A DNA stretch of 64,000 nucleotides, taken from contig NC_054868.1 in the NCBI RefSeq assembly GCF_018320785.1, positions 43,717,874-43,781,873 on the forward strand. Reading direction: 5' to 3'. Below the pieces are notes generated by a model, which was not told the DNA's origin, did not search any database, and was given only the letters and a program-made list of their open reading frames with translations. Made by a program: the position numbers and the translations under genes. The DNA is from Cheilinus undulatus (Eukaryota; Chordata; Actinopteri; Labriformes; Labridae). This document shows, piece after piece, positions 35,821-47,949 of this stretch. The first letter of the stretch is position 1, and each line of letters starts with the position of its first letter.

Positions 35821-37412
35821 GGCTTATGGAGGGAAATGACTAGTTTGGCTAGCCAGCGCCAGTGTTATTGTGTCTCCATGGTCAGGCTGTAGCAGAAACA
35901 CTCTGAAAATGGACTATTCATTCTTATTAATCCACTAAACTAGCATAGATAGGCTATATTTTTATAACAGCACTGGCACTTTGTCAGCGAGTAGAATCAT
36001 ACCAAGGTACTGCTGGTTCAAAGCTCTTTTTAAATGACCTAAATCACACATTTCAGTAGATTTTTGACTGGTGAATAGGCTATTTCTTTGAGGCGGGAAA
36101 TTGGATGCTGTCAGCAATCCCATAAATCTCTGAACTGTGATTGACAATGAAAAACATCCAAAAAGTGTCTTTTATTAGGAGGTTTTAATCATTTAGAGAT
36201 ACCTGTATCACTCTGGGTCCACGTTTGTTGGTTAATGGTTTTTTTGAGAGCAACTGCCTGGGGTTTCCACATTACTTGTTCATTCATTATGGAATACACA
36301 CCATCCTCACAAAGCCTGTTGTATGGCCACTGTTTCATCATATATGAGGATAACAGGAGTTCGGTTATAAACATTGAAACTTTGAGCCTAAACTTGAGAC
36401 TGAAGTAAGGAAATGTGGCAATTGACTTCCTGAGGGCAGTAAGGAGGATTGACACAACCCTCGTCATGCCCTATATGTCCTTGCATATCACCAGGGGAAT
36501 GGGGAAATAATCTGTTGAAAAAAATAAAGTACACACCTTTAGGGCGGAGTAAGGGGTGGATGTGGAGAGTAAATGTAACCCAGGTAAAACTGGGTCGTCC
36601 AGGCATCATTATTGCTGTCCACCTCTCTCACTACTGCTCACCCACTGGATACCAAACCTGCCAGTCAAAATCACTGAGAACAAATCACAAACAGGCACTT
36701 CAGCAGGTGACCCACCCCCCCTCCTATTGTGCAGCTCACCTGCTGTTAATTGCCCTCTCATTGATCTCCTCTCCACACACACCAACTGGGAGAGCAGAAG
36801 ATGCCTCATCACAGCAGAAAACCTCACTCATTCTTCTTTGACATCAAACCGATTTTTAGGGGAGCAGAGAGTGAAAAGGGAGCTGGAAAACTGGATTTTG
36901 GAAAGATGTGTTACTCTCTGGACCTGGTGAGCTAAACTCCTTTCAACAACAGTTCAAACAGTTGCACCAACACTAACAGGCCTGACAGTAACTCAAATCT
37001 AATGCAAATTCTGAATTTAATGTTGTCTGCATTTTTTCATTGTGAACTTGTGTTGTGCAGAAAAGTAATTTCATTTTCTTGAAGAAGAACAGCCCAAATT
37101 AGCAGCACTTTGGTCCAGTTCAAAGTGACTTTTAGAAGAAAATCGTACTTTTTTTGAAGTGCTAATTTTTTGTTGTCTGGTTTATTCTGGATTCATGTTG
37201 TTTTTTGTTAAATTGTTAAGATTTTCAATACAGCTGGCATAAACGTACAGTTTCTGTGTCCATCTATTGATTTTCATCTAGCTCCAGGGCCAAACCAGTA
37301 GCCCTTAGTCTGACCTTATAATATATATTTGAGTAAAAATAATGAAAATTAAATAAAGTTTTCACTTATTTACTAACATATTTCATAAGTGTTATGTAAG
37401 TATTGGTTAGGG
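35821..37412. other. Intergenic, no gene recognised
   Basis: Frames at 36388-36930 on both strands overlap each other in ordinary sequence, and no domain is identifiable. No exon supported. Confidence 0.35.
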
Positions 37413-37913
37413 CAGTGGTCATCAACTCTTGGCCCAGGGGCCACATTAGGCCCCCTATATCTTCCCATCTGGCCCCCAGAACATTAACAAATTGAGAACA
37501 ATTAAAATTTCATTTTGCCTTTAGAACCTCACCAAAACCGGTTGAGATTGAAACATTTCATCAGGAATTACTTTATATTCCATCCATTTTTCAGAAATCT
37601 ACCTGTCAGCTGTTATAGCAAACATTAAACAAAGTTCATTCCTTATGAAACTGCCTGTTTTCATGTCACCTTCAGCTTCAGGCACTTTGGGAATGTAATT
37701 TTCCCACTTGGGGTTTTCCCCCTTGTGGCTGGCTGCCATATATGGACTTATTTCACTTTTAGAGCCGAAAAAATTATGTATGTACAATTGAAAGAAGATA
37801 AAAATATTCAAACAAATATATGTTAATTTCTCTAGTTTATTTGAAAGTTCAGCCCTCAAAGTGCCTGTGGAGGAAAAACCTGGCCCTTGTCAAAATGTAG
37901 TTGATGATCGCTG
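37413..37913 (+). mobile_element. hAT-type MITE, family C
   Basis: The left end CAGTGGTCATCAACTCTTGG pairs with the right end TAGTTGATGATCGCTG (terminal inverted repeat with one or two mismatches). Flanks GGTTAGGG (37405-37412) and GCCTAGAG (37914-37921) share 5 of 8 bases, so the target duplication is weak. The start CTTGGCCCAGGGGCCACATTAGGCCC is typical of hAT MITEs. No transposase. Confidence 0.6.
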
Positions 37914-37921
37914 GCCTAGAG

Positions 37922-38394
37922 TATGACTCCCTGGTTGTGCTGTGGATGTACCAAGAGCCTGAAAACTGCCAGCGATCTCCTGGCGTATCATCAGGGGTAA
38001 AAAGATCCAAACAAAAGAGATGCTGTTGAGCTTGACCTTGGCTGCCAAGTGACAGTGACTCCTCTCCAGCCCCGCACTGTGACACATCAGGCACTGTGAT
38101 TAATCGTGAGCACCCTACATGCCTAAAACTTACACGTAGTTCGAATTGCGGGGGAGCTAATGGGAGCTAGGCTCCCCTGAAAAGGGAACGAGCTCTTCTG
38201 AAAGCCTCAAATTAAACATTTAGAGGTAGCTGTAAAAAGTTGTCAACATGTAGGTTATTATCTTATTTTATGTACATTAAGTTTCCTTAAATGAAAAAAA
38301 AATCGTATTAATATGTCAATGATGTTAAAATGAAATGGATAAAAAAGATCAGAGGTCTAAGATGGGATTAAATTATGTATTTACCTGTTTTAGA
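37922..38394. other. Intergenic, nothing recognised
   Basis: Overlapping - strand frames at 37849-38094 are not supported by any family or splice signal. Confidence 0.3.
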
Positions 38395-38775
38395 AGTAGT
38401 TATGCAAACAGTAGCTAGCTTTAGCTTCATAGTTTTGCTAAAGCTAACATAGTTCCGCTTGCTATGTAGTTAACATTACTACCTAAGCCAGTATAGCTAT
38501 GTTAGCTTTTGCTATTGCTAGCAAGGCTAAACCAAGCCAAACTACTTCTGAAACAGTTCTAGCTTTAGTAAACATGATCTAACATAGCTATGTTAGTTAC
38601 AGAGCTACATTACTTACATAGCTTACCTAGTTAACATCGCTTCGTTTTCTTTAGCTTTAGCTACATTATTTGTGCATTTACATCACCTCCATAGCTTATA
38701 TGGCTAACATAGCTACATTTGTTATGCAGCTGCATTACTTTTGTAGCTTATGTAGTTTAAACATCTTTGGTTATT
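38395..38775 (+). repeat. TAGCT-rich minisatellite
   Basis: About 380 bp dominated by TTAGCTTTAGCT, GCTAACATAGCT and GCTACATTA words in ~65-70-bp loose units. It is closely related to the array at 40550-41215 and the short unit at 28738-28800. Confidence 0.75.
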
Positions 38776-39109
38776 TTATTTTACGTTTCCCCAAAATAAA
38801 AAAAGAATCATAAATATCTAAATGATGTTTGTTTACTTGTTCATTACATATTACATTAAAATTTCAGACTGTCTGTCCCCACAAATCAACAAATTCTGCG
38901 TCTATTCCTGCTGTAGTCATTCATGCGTACAGGCAACGCTGGACAGAAATAAGGCCCAGAATTACTACAGAAGTGGTAGAATGACTGTTAGCTCTGATGG
39001 TACGTACGTGTGGTGTATGTGAGTTCGAACGCCGTGGTGCACATCTGCAAATGGGACTCCCCGAAAGACACTGTATAATTCCAACACCGCACACCTGACT
39101 CTATATCAT

Positions 39110-39325
39110 ATTAAGTGTGTTAATCTTGTCAAAATTTTTTTAATTTTAGCAGCTATTTCATATGTCTTAGTCTAGATGAATATGATATTTAGTTAAATCA
39201 CATTTTGGTCATTTTATACTTTTTTATAGTTTTAGTATTTTAGATGCGAAAAACATTTTAGTCAAGTTTTAGTCCTTAAATAGTCCTTACATTTTAGTCA
39301 AGTTTTACTTTCAGCCAAGACATTT
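39110..39325 (-). repeat. Fragment of the GACTAAAACT repeat
   Basis: Words such as CTTAGTCTAG, CATTTTAGTC and AGTTTTAGTCCTTAA are reverse-complement forms of the repeat at 25490-26070. The copy is eroded and has no clear ends. Confidence 0.55.
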
Positions 39326-39939
39326 ATTTTATTTAAACTAATTGAATACACCAAATTGTGTGATAAATATAGTACACTTTTATATATTAAAGAATAAAAC
39401 ACCCATATTAATGCAGTATCAGTACTTTAATTGATTTTAAATACACTGAATATACTTAAACTCTGTGAGAAGTACTCACTATATGATAAGCAGGGTTGCA
39501 AAATGTGATTTTCTATGTCATTGTCTTATTTATTGCTCTCATATTGATAGAGTAAAAAAATCTAAGTTTATCTGTCATAACTGTGAACTTGTTTTATGTT
39601 TGAATGTGATTTTTGCTCATGGGAATTTTTATGTGAGCTGCAGAGTCCGCATTGTTCTTCTGTTTGACCTTGTTTCAGCTAACTGTGTTAGCACAAGGAC
39701 ATTTAGATATTAGTGATTTTCTTGATATAGAAGCAGCCAATAGAAGAGATCCAGCACGGCACAGATAGGAAAGTTAATCAGCAACAGACAGGTGGGCCTG
39801 GTCGGCAGATAACAAGAACATTCACAACCACCAGCTCAGCACTGATACAGACACAAACACACTAATACTGTACTATCAGCCCTCCCTTCCTCCAGTCCCT
39901 CCTTACCTTCCTGTAAAGCGAGCTTTAGTCTGAACCGTC

Positions 39940-42900
39940 ATGAGGACACCGGTGCTGCTGGGGGCTTTGTGTCTATGTGTGTTTGTCTCTGCTGACACAC
40001 AAACAAACCGACAGACAGACAAATCATCGTCTGAGGATGAGGTTCTACACCTGGAGAAAAGAGATTTCAGTCAGGCACTGAAAGAGCATGATCAGCTGCT
40101 GATCTACTTCAGTAAGTAACAAACACACTGGAAATAGAAAGATGATCAGTCACTTCACACCGCAGCAGATTCATTATATTACTCACTAACTCTGTGTGTC
40201 TGTGTGTGTAGGTGCTCCTCTGACTGTAGAAGGCTATCGTGTCTCTGAGGCGTTTAAAGAGGCTGCTGCAGAGCTTCAGGGGTCAGAGGTCAAACTGGCA
40301 ATGATTGATGTCACCAAGGAGAAGGAGCTTGCTAAAGAACTCAATGCAGCAGATCACACAATCAGACTGTACCTCTCTGGAGATAAACACAACCCTGTAC
40401 ACTGTCCACGTAAGTACAAATGACACACAAAAATCCAACAAGTAAGATAGGTCTGGCTGCAGATTCAAACCAGACGACTAATTTCTGTGAGGCAAAACCT
40501 TTTTTTAATTAAAAAAAAAATGCTAACAAGGCGAAAGCGATCCATTGTACATATAACTACTACTAAAACAGGTCAAGCTTAGGCAAACATAATCTAACGT
40601 AGCTACTATAGCTTTGTTGGCTTTAGCTTTGGCTACATTAGCTATTAAGCTATATATCTTATATAACTTACGTAGCTAAAGTAGCTGTGTTTGCTTTAGC
40701 TTATTAGTTATGCAGCTTTATTATCTACATAGCTTATGTAGCTACAACAGCTTTGGTTGCATTAGCTATAGCTTTGTAAGTTATGCAGATATATTACCTA
40801 TGTAGCTTATGTAGCTAACATAGCTTGATTGCTTTATCTTTAGCTATGTTAGTGATGCAGATACATTGCCTTCAAAGGTTATGTAGCTAACATAGCTAGG
40901 TTTGTTTTAGCTTTAGTTATGATCATTATGCAGTAGCATTACCTACATAGCTTACATAGCTAAAATAGCTTTGTTTGCTTTAGCTCGAGCTCGTTACTTA
41001 TGCAGCTACATTTCCTTCATGGCTTATGTAGCTAACAATGCTTAATTTTCTTTAGCTACATTAGTTGTGCAGCAACATTACCTACGTAGCTTAAGTAGCT
41101 AACAAAGTTTATTTTTTTAAGCTTGAGCTACGTTAGTTATGCAGCTGCATTACCTACATAGCTTATGGAGCCAACATAACTCAGTTTGCTTTGGCTATGT
41201 TAGTTATGCAGCAAAACCAACAAACAAAACTGACTTTGGCAGTAGCAACCAGAAGCTGTAATATAGACGTATGCTGTATGATACAGCGGCTGTTTTGAAG
41301 GAGTGAGCACATCTTTGCCCCCCACCCCCAGCTCTGTCAATGATTTTCTAAAGGCATTCATCGAAAGTCTAGTCTAGAGACACCTTAGCTGAAACTCTGC
41401 GGTTTTCTTTTATGTAAAATATTAATTATTAAGTTTGTAAATTCCCTTGGATTCTTCTCAAGTTCCTCAGAGTTCAGCCTCCATCTTGACCTGGCTGAAG
41501 AGGAGGGTGGGGTCTGCTGCTGACCTCATCACTGAATTTAGCCAATTAGAAGCCTCAGAGGAACTAACAGTTGTTGGGTTCTTTAAGGTGAGTAACTCCT
41601 TTCGCTTTTCCTTAGTATTGTGATGTTAATGGGTGTCTGAATCACTGTTTTGTGTGTTTTTAATGTGTGTAGGAGCTGAATCAGGAGTACGTACAGGTGT
41701 TTTACGATGCAGCAGTTGAACTTCCTGATGTTAACTTCGCTGTGACACAGAGCGAAGAAGTCATCAGCAGATATGGCCTCTCACATGATGTATTTCTCCT
41801 CAAAAAGGTAATCTGAGTGCAGGCACACCTGACATAATCCCCACCTCGAACAAATGGCTGTGTATTTTTTGGTACTGTGCATGCCTTTGTGTCGTCTCTA
41901 CCTTATGATTTACATTTCTTTGCCTTTTTGATGTGAGAGAGCGGATTTAAATCATAAAAGCATCAAATGAAGCAGCAGAAACGAATGAGATAGTTCAGGA
42001 GGTTCATCTATTCCTACCCGTGTGTTTGTGTGCTGCAGTCTAAGCTCATCCAGGCTTATAAAATGATGCCTCAGACGTCTAAAGAGGAGCTGATGGTTTT
42101 TATCACCGTCTTCCAGATGGATCCAGTCACTGAGTACACAGGAAAGGTACAGTAGAAGACTCATGGGACATTTTCACACACATATAACTGCACTTCTCCG
42201 ATATTCGGAAATATAATGTGGGTTTATTTTTCCTTAAAGCTAACTGAAGAAGGAATGTCTAAGGCAGGGATGTCAAACTCAAGGCCCAGGGGTCAAATCC
42301 GGCCCTTGGAATGATTACATCTGGCCCACAAGATCTAATCATATTTGTATTATAACTGGCCAACCAGCATGAGGTCTTTTTTATTCTATATTTTCTGTTT
42401 TGCATCTCAAGATTATGACTCAGACTTATGATTTTGACTTTTCATTTCATCCTCTGACCTTTTCAACTCATAATTAGGACTTTATATTTCATATTTCTAT
42501 CTTTTAGATTCCCAATTTAAAATAGAAGAATATATTTTATCTTTTCAAGTCATTATTTTGAACTTCGTATCATATTTTGACCCTTTCAACTCCTTACTTT
42601 GGCTTTTTAATCCCATATTTTGACTTTTAAACTCATGAGTTCAATTTTCTTTATATTTTGACATTTCAAAATAATAATTTTTACTTTTTATATCATATTT
42701 TGATCTTTAAGACTCACAATTTTAAATTGAAGTCATATTTGTAACTTTTTAAGTCACTATTTTGAATTCTAGCTCATATTTGGACATTTTCAACTCCTAA
42801 CTTTGGCTTTTTAATTCCATATTTTGACCTTTCAGACTCACAATTTAAAAATTTAAGTCATTTTAACTTTTTGAATAATTTATCATCAGTGCTGTTTTAT

Positions 42901-45900
42901 TTCATATATCATTACTGCTGAAAACAAGGTTCACAGTTTAAGGTTGTGGTGACCATAGTAGGCTCTCGAGTTAGACCTAAATCCAGAATCCGGCCCCTGC
43001 TGTGATTATGTTTGACACCCCTGGTCTAAGGCCTTTGTGTCTGATTTTTGGTTTCAGTTTAAATTTTTAAGGGTGACACCTGAATAAAAAGGTTTTTCTA
43101 TGTGTTAGACCCAACATTTTTTCTTGTCAGAAGCTTGTTTCTAATATCCCCAGGCTATGGGGTTTTAAAACAAATCAACAACAAAAAAAGACAATGATGT
43201 CTGTCTGGTATTCTGGTACAGAGAATGCTGTGAAGTGTTGTTGCACCACCTCTGTCTTCTTCAGTCGATTCTGCGGTGAGGCAGGGGTGCGTCTTTGCTC
43301 CTACACTCTTCATTACTTGTATAGACTGGATAACGGGGCGGGTAACGGGGGCAGTGAACGCGGAGTGTCATCTGGTGAGGTCCAGGTCTAGACTTTGCTG
43401 ATGATGCAGTGAACCTTGCAGAGACTGTAGATGTCCTTGTGGGGACTCGTAACTTGCTGAGTGAGGAGGCTGAAACAATGGGAATGCACATCTCCTTGGC
43501 CAAAACAAAGATCCATGAGAGATGCCTTGGATGCTGTCATTGAATCTGGAGCAGTTCCCCAACCCTGGCACTGTAAACCATCAATCGATCCCTGTTGCAT
43601 TCATGGTATCTGAGTATACAGACAAAAGTTAGTCTTTCGGTCCTTGGTCCTCCCGGTCTTGCTATACTCATGTGAAGTCTGGTCGCTCACTGCATACTGG
43701 GTGCCCAGGACCCTGTGGGTTGGACCAGACGGCAAGGGGGGTCAGCGTTGCATTGTGGAGGGGTCAGCTGGGAAGATACCTGGACAGATGGGGCATGGGC
43801 CTGGTGAAGGCCTGGATGATGGCCAGAGTAGTACAGGACCAAGGTTGACACGTTGACCTTTTAGGTTTAGTTACTAATCAGCAAGCACTATTCATACCAA
43901 TGTAGCTCTATTTTGACTGTTTTATGCCTCCTTCCTGGAAACAGCCAGGGGTCAGACACATCATGTTTTCTAGTTACATCCAGGTCATTCTTGTGATTGT
44001 CATATCTCATAAACGCTTTGAGGGATTTTCTTCAAACTTTGCACAAATGTCCACTCTAACTTCAGGACCAACTAAATAATTACATGTTTGAAGTACAAGG
44101 CCAAGGTAAAAAAAAAAAAAAAAAAAAAAAAACTGCCAGTGCCAGGGTTGGACATTAACTATTTCCACTATAGCCACTTTGGTTGGATTCAAAAATCTAC
44201 CACAGACAATTTTTACCAGTAGTTCGAAAAGCAGTATAATGACATGAGGTATAGTATAAAAATCAAGGATTATAGCATCAAGTTATAAGCTATTTGATAA
44301 AGGGGAATGCTCCAGCTATTTAAAAAATACTGGCATGTGCTCTTTTTATTTGTGTTAAAGCCATTTTCTCTTGCAGACGGTCTCTCAGATTCTAACATCA
44401 CCGGTGTTAAACCACGCTCTGCTGTTCATCAAAGAGAGCTCTGCTGATTTTAAAGGGATCTACTCTGCATTTAACAGTGCTGCAGAGTCTTTCAGGCTAA
44501 AGGTAAAACCAAACAAATACATCCTGTACAAACAGAATAATTGGAATAATGTCCCTGTACGCCATCAGAGCTCTTCACCTCTGCATGTGTTTTTAGATTC
44601 TGTTCGTCTGGGTGAACGTGGAGGAGCATCGTAACGGCAGGGTGATGGAGTATTTCCGGGTTCGGGATTTTGACACCCCTCTCATCCTGCTCGTCAACCT
44701 GACAGATCATGTGACCTACCACCTGCCCTCAGAGACTCTGGATGCAGAAACCATTACAACATTCTGCCAGTCCTTCCTGCAGGGCACGGCTAAGGTAACA
44801 AACACTCCAATAATCTAATGAGTGAAAAATAACAGGAAACAGAGAGACAGCTCATCCTGATGAAAAAAAATAATGTGCCTTCCCTAACATCAAAGCCAAA
44901 GATGCAGAGTGAGCCGATACCTGAAGGATGGGAGGACCAGCCGGTGAAGGAGCTGGTGGGAACGACTCTGGAGAAAGTCGCATTTCACCCCAACAAGACA
45001 GTTTTTGTCCTCTTCTGTATGTAAACACACTCCTCACCATACAAGCTTGGCATTGAAAATGCAGTTGTAAACATTGAGCTTACACAATATTCTAAGTCTA
45101 GATATTTTTATCTGTCAAGACCTAATTTTTCACCAAGACTTATTTATATTACCTTTCTCAGTCTTCTTAACTTTGAGATTTGAATATTTACTAGTTCAAC
45201 CTATCTAAAGGGTTTTTAAGATAGGCTATGGTGTGGGATTTTTGCCGCTGTTGCACCCATTCATTAGCAGGGTGGTGCCAAACAAGATTATATTTCAACC
45301 ATGCCAAACTTGGCACAGCTTTATGGCGCAACACTTAAAACATACACCTAAAGAAAACAGTGATGTAATGTTAGATAAATATAGGAATGTGTTTTTCGAA
45401 TCCTTTTTAATTCTCCAAAAGTGACTAGCAGAGCTGGGCGGTGAGTGTTGTAATTTGTGGTTTGGGTCTGCACTAACAGTCCAGTTCATCCATCCACCCA
45501 CTTATGCAATGATGGTCCAGTAAGAGAGCTGACCCAGAAGGCATGCATTCAATTTACTGGTCTATCTTCCAATTCTCCCCTCTGGTCATGAGTGGCCAAA
45601 AGACTGAGATTGTGGATTCAATCGGCTAAAATTAGTTTCCTCCTGAGGGTGGCTGGGCACAGCCTTTGAGAGATTGACTCGCTCGGACATCTGGAGGGAG
45701 CTCAGAGTAGAGCAGCTGCACATCAAAAGGAGCCAACTGAGGTGGTTCAGGCATCTGATCAGGCTGCCTCCAGGTTGCCTCCCTGTGGAGGTTTTTCTGG
45801 CATGTTTAACTGGGAGGAGACTTCAGCGCAGACCCAGAACTTGCTGGAGGGATTATATGTTCCCTCTGGCCTGGGATTGTCTTAGAATACCTCAGGAGGA

Positions 45901-47247
45901 GCAGGAAGATGTTTCTGGGGAGAGAGATGTCTGGATTAAATTGCTGCCACCATAAATTAGCCCCAGGGAAAATGGACGGAGGAACAGACAGATTGATAGA
46001 TGAAAGGACAGACGGCTGGAACAATGGTTAGACAAACCGACAGACGGATGGCTAAATGGTTGGATTCTTGGATAAATGGTTGAATGGAAGGATTAATGGG
46101 TGGATGGATAAATGTTGGATGGATGTCTCTGACTCACCTCAAGCCCAACCCAGCCTGGGTCTGAGAGGAGGGGCTGGAATCCTGTTCCTACCCGGTTCTG
46201 GACCACAGGGCATGTCAGGCTGGTATTCTGTCAGGCTCAAGAACAGAAACTTACCTCTTATGTAGAAGGAGAATGAAAAAAGAAAAGAAATGTCTAAAAT
46301 CCTGCAGAAATTAAACATGGATTATTTTGGGGTTAGTATATGAATGAAGATCAGTCCTCCAAACAGCTGTACTCTGCCCAAACACTGAAAGAGGGGTAGA
46401 AGGGAGGCTGTTCATGGAGGGACAGCGTAGGATGGCTAAATGAAACTTTTTGACTTACGAGACTAGTGCTAAAGTTGATTTCTACAGGACTTTTACTCAG
46501 AAAGTTGAGTTCTATACCTCTAAACACTGAAGCAAGCTCCAGGATGTCACGTGACCTTAGTAGGAAGAAGGTCATTACTCCACTGGTCATGCTACTTGTC
46601 TATGATTTAATATCAGTATCAATGTTAAGCTTGTAATCACCAGAGAAACTTACAGATATCTAAATGTGTTTCAGATCTTCCATACAGTAGGGCGTCCCGC
46701 GCTGTGTTTCCTCTGTGGGAGGAGTTAGCCGAGGCCGTAAAGGAGCGAGAGGACGTCGTCATCGCTCGTATTGACGCCTCGGCCAATGTCATCGACATGT
46801 CGATGCAGGGCTCATGCCCGTCTCTCTGCCTGTTCCCTGCTCTGTATGCTGAGAGGGTAGGAAGCTTCTGGTTATTTTGAGTGTAACTGATTAAATACTG
46901 TATATAAACTCTAACAAGTTCTAGTATTTGGTTTCTGTTTTTTCTGTTAGGCGGTGGTTTACACTGGTAAAAAGAAGCTGAAGGACCTCATTAAGTTTCT
47001 GGATAAAGAGATGGAAGAAGCCAAAAAATACAGAGCTCTGGTAAATTATCTCCTTTATTACTTTGTCCAAGAAACAGCAACATCAGCTGCAGTGGTTTGT
47101 CTGTGTGAGCTGCCTTTTTTTCCATCTGTGATAAAAATAAACTTGTTTCTTTTATGTCTGCAGGAGGATGAAGACAGGAGGAAGTACAGGGAGGCCATGA
47201 AAGCTGAGGAAGCAGAAAAAGCCAACAAAACCAAAGACGAGCTTTGA
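39940..47247 (+). CDS. pdilt: PDILT-like protein disulfide isomerase lacking both CxxC sites, 11 exons
   Basis: Exons: 39940-40111, 40212-40409, 41463-41587, 41673-41807, 42039-42146, 44377-44502, 44597-44794, 44896-45016, 46675-46856, 46951-47040, 47164-47247; total 512 codons plus stop. Signal peptide about 1-18, domains a-b-b'-a', C-terminal KDEL (509-512). Where pdia2 has YAPWCGHC this gene has SAPLTVEG (active site 62-65) and YLPYSRAS (399-402), so no redox cysteine remains. The first-domain cis-proline is also replaced (ADHTIRL for GFPTLKL), while the second is kept (SCPSL). Glycosylation sequons occur at NLT 322, NKT 387 and just before the KDEL. Family knowledge: mammalian PDILT is a testis ER chaperone with degenerate sites that binds substrates non-redox. 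Exon phases equal those of pdia2, so this is a tandem paralogue. The PDILT name is by analogy; orthology is unproven. All splice sites are GT/AG and no stop interrupts it, so it is not a pseudogene. Confidence 0.78.
40550..41215 (+). repeat. TAGCT minisatellite, ~70-bp unit
   Basis: Nine or so imperfect units with the pattern CTTATGTAGCTAACATAGCT - TTGTTTGCTTTAGCT - ATGTTAGTTATGCAGCTAC - ATTACCTACATAG, spaced 66-73 bases, in intron 2 of the PDILT-like gene. The unit contains near-palindromic halves (TATGTAGCTAACATAGCT), so it can form local stems. Confidence 0.8.
42265..43023 (-). mobile_element. hAT-type MITE, family A copy 3, perfect target duplication
   Basis: The ends are CAGGGATGTCAAACTCAAGG and ...TTTGACACCCCTG. 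Flanks are a perfect 8-bp duplication GTCTAAGG (42257-42264 and 43024-43031). The ATCCGGCCCCTGCTGTGATT next to the right end is the reverse complement of the left part of copy 1, so the copy is inverted relative to copies 1 and 2. Interior: TCATATTTTGACCTTT-type repeats, no gene. It lies in intron 5 of the PDILT-like gene. Confidence 0.9.
43195..43860 (+). mobile_element. Non-LTR retrotransposon fragment (RT region)
   Basis: With frame changes the + strand reads AVRQGCVFAPTLF..DWITGRVTGAVN, then DDAVNLAETVDVLV..LLSEEAETMGMHISLAKTKI, then LPVLLYSCEVWSLT and GMGLVKAWMMARV. This is the order of RT and C-terminal blocks of a common fish LINE. The catalytic FADD appears as FADD with a frame break just before it. 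Dead copy, truncated both ends, in intron 5 of the PDILT-like gene. Confidence 0.7.
44108..44132 (+). repeat. A25 homopolymer
   Basis: Uninterrupted run of 25 A in intron 5 of the PDILT-like gene, possibly a retroposon tail. Confidence 0.9.
45600..46110 (+). mobile_element. RTE/Rex3-like LINE 3' end with GGAT-type tail
   Basis: A frame at 45674-45955 gives DIWRELRVEQLHIKRSQLRW, then FRHLIRLPPGCLPVEVF and CLTGRRLQRRPRTCWRDY, the C-terminal block of a widespread fish LINE. It is followed at 45970-46110 by degenerate GATGGATGG/GACAGACGG repeats, consistent with the tetranucleotide tails of Rex3-type elements. The 5' part is missing. It lies in intron 8 of the PDILT-like gene. Confidence 0.75.
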
Positions 47248-47940
47248 TCCCAAAACAAAGACAGTGTAGCATGTTTGTGTCTGTGTGTGTTTGATACCTT
47301 TAAGTAGCTTCACTCTGAAAAACTTCTAGATTTATCTTCTCTACCAAGCTCTCATTAGCTGTCCATCATAGCCAATCCAGTAAAGTCTTTGATTTAAACT
47401 CTGTGGTATCACTTCTCTTCATTTCATTTATTTCAACATTCATCTCTGTCATTATCACACAGATATTTTAACAGAGTTCAGATCTTTGAAAAGGACTGAG
47501 GAAAATGTTTAAAGTTCAAATGAATGTCTTGTAAAATTTGAATTTCTCTCGTTATAAGTCTTCGATTTTAGAACTTTGTGGCAATTATATTACGATACCA
47601 CAAACATCTAATGAAGGAGAGCAAGTTCAAGAAAAATGGTCCTGAAGTTGAAAAGTAAGGCAATGATTGTTTGAAAGGGATTATGAGGCAGCTTGCAAGA
47701 TTAGCAAAAAGCCTCTAAACAATCGGAATCAAAGTTTTTAGGTGCAAAGCTATGCAGTGCAAAAAATTAATTAGCCTCGATTACATAACTTCGTAAGTAA
47801 TCAAACCTCCCCCTTCAAAGTTCCCACGAATGGCAAACTTGACTGTAAGACCACTTGGCCACAACCAGTTTCAAAATGTTTATATAAGTCATCTGCCAGT
47901 CTAACATGGAGCTCAATGGGGATTAACTCTCTTTTAGGTA
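47248..47940. other. 3' flank of the PDILT-like gene
   Basis: Likely 3'UTR. No AATAAA appears close by; a variant AGTAAA lies at about 47380. Otherwise nothing recognised before the MITE at 47950. Confidence 0.4.
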
Positions 47941-47949
47941 AGCCTCTAG

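Noticed and set aside
38975-39070. tRNA-like segment with GAGTTCGAACGCC B-box
   Set aside because: A degenerate A-box can be imagined, but no cloverleaf can be closed; at most an old SINE fragment.
40808-41100. Regular spacing considered as a CRISPR-like array
   Set aside because: The whole unit repeats without unique spacers and the genome is eukaryotic; it is a minisatellite.
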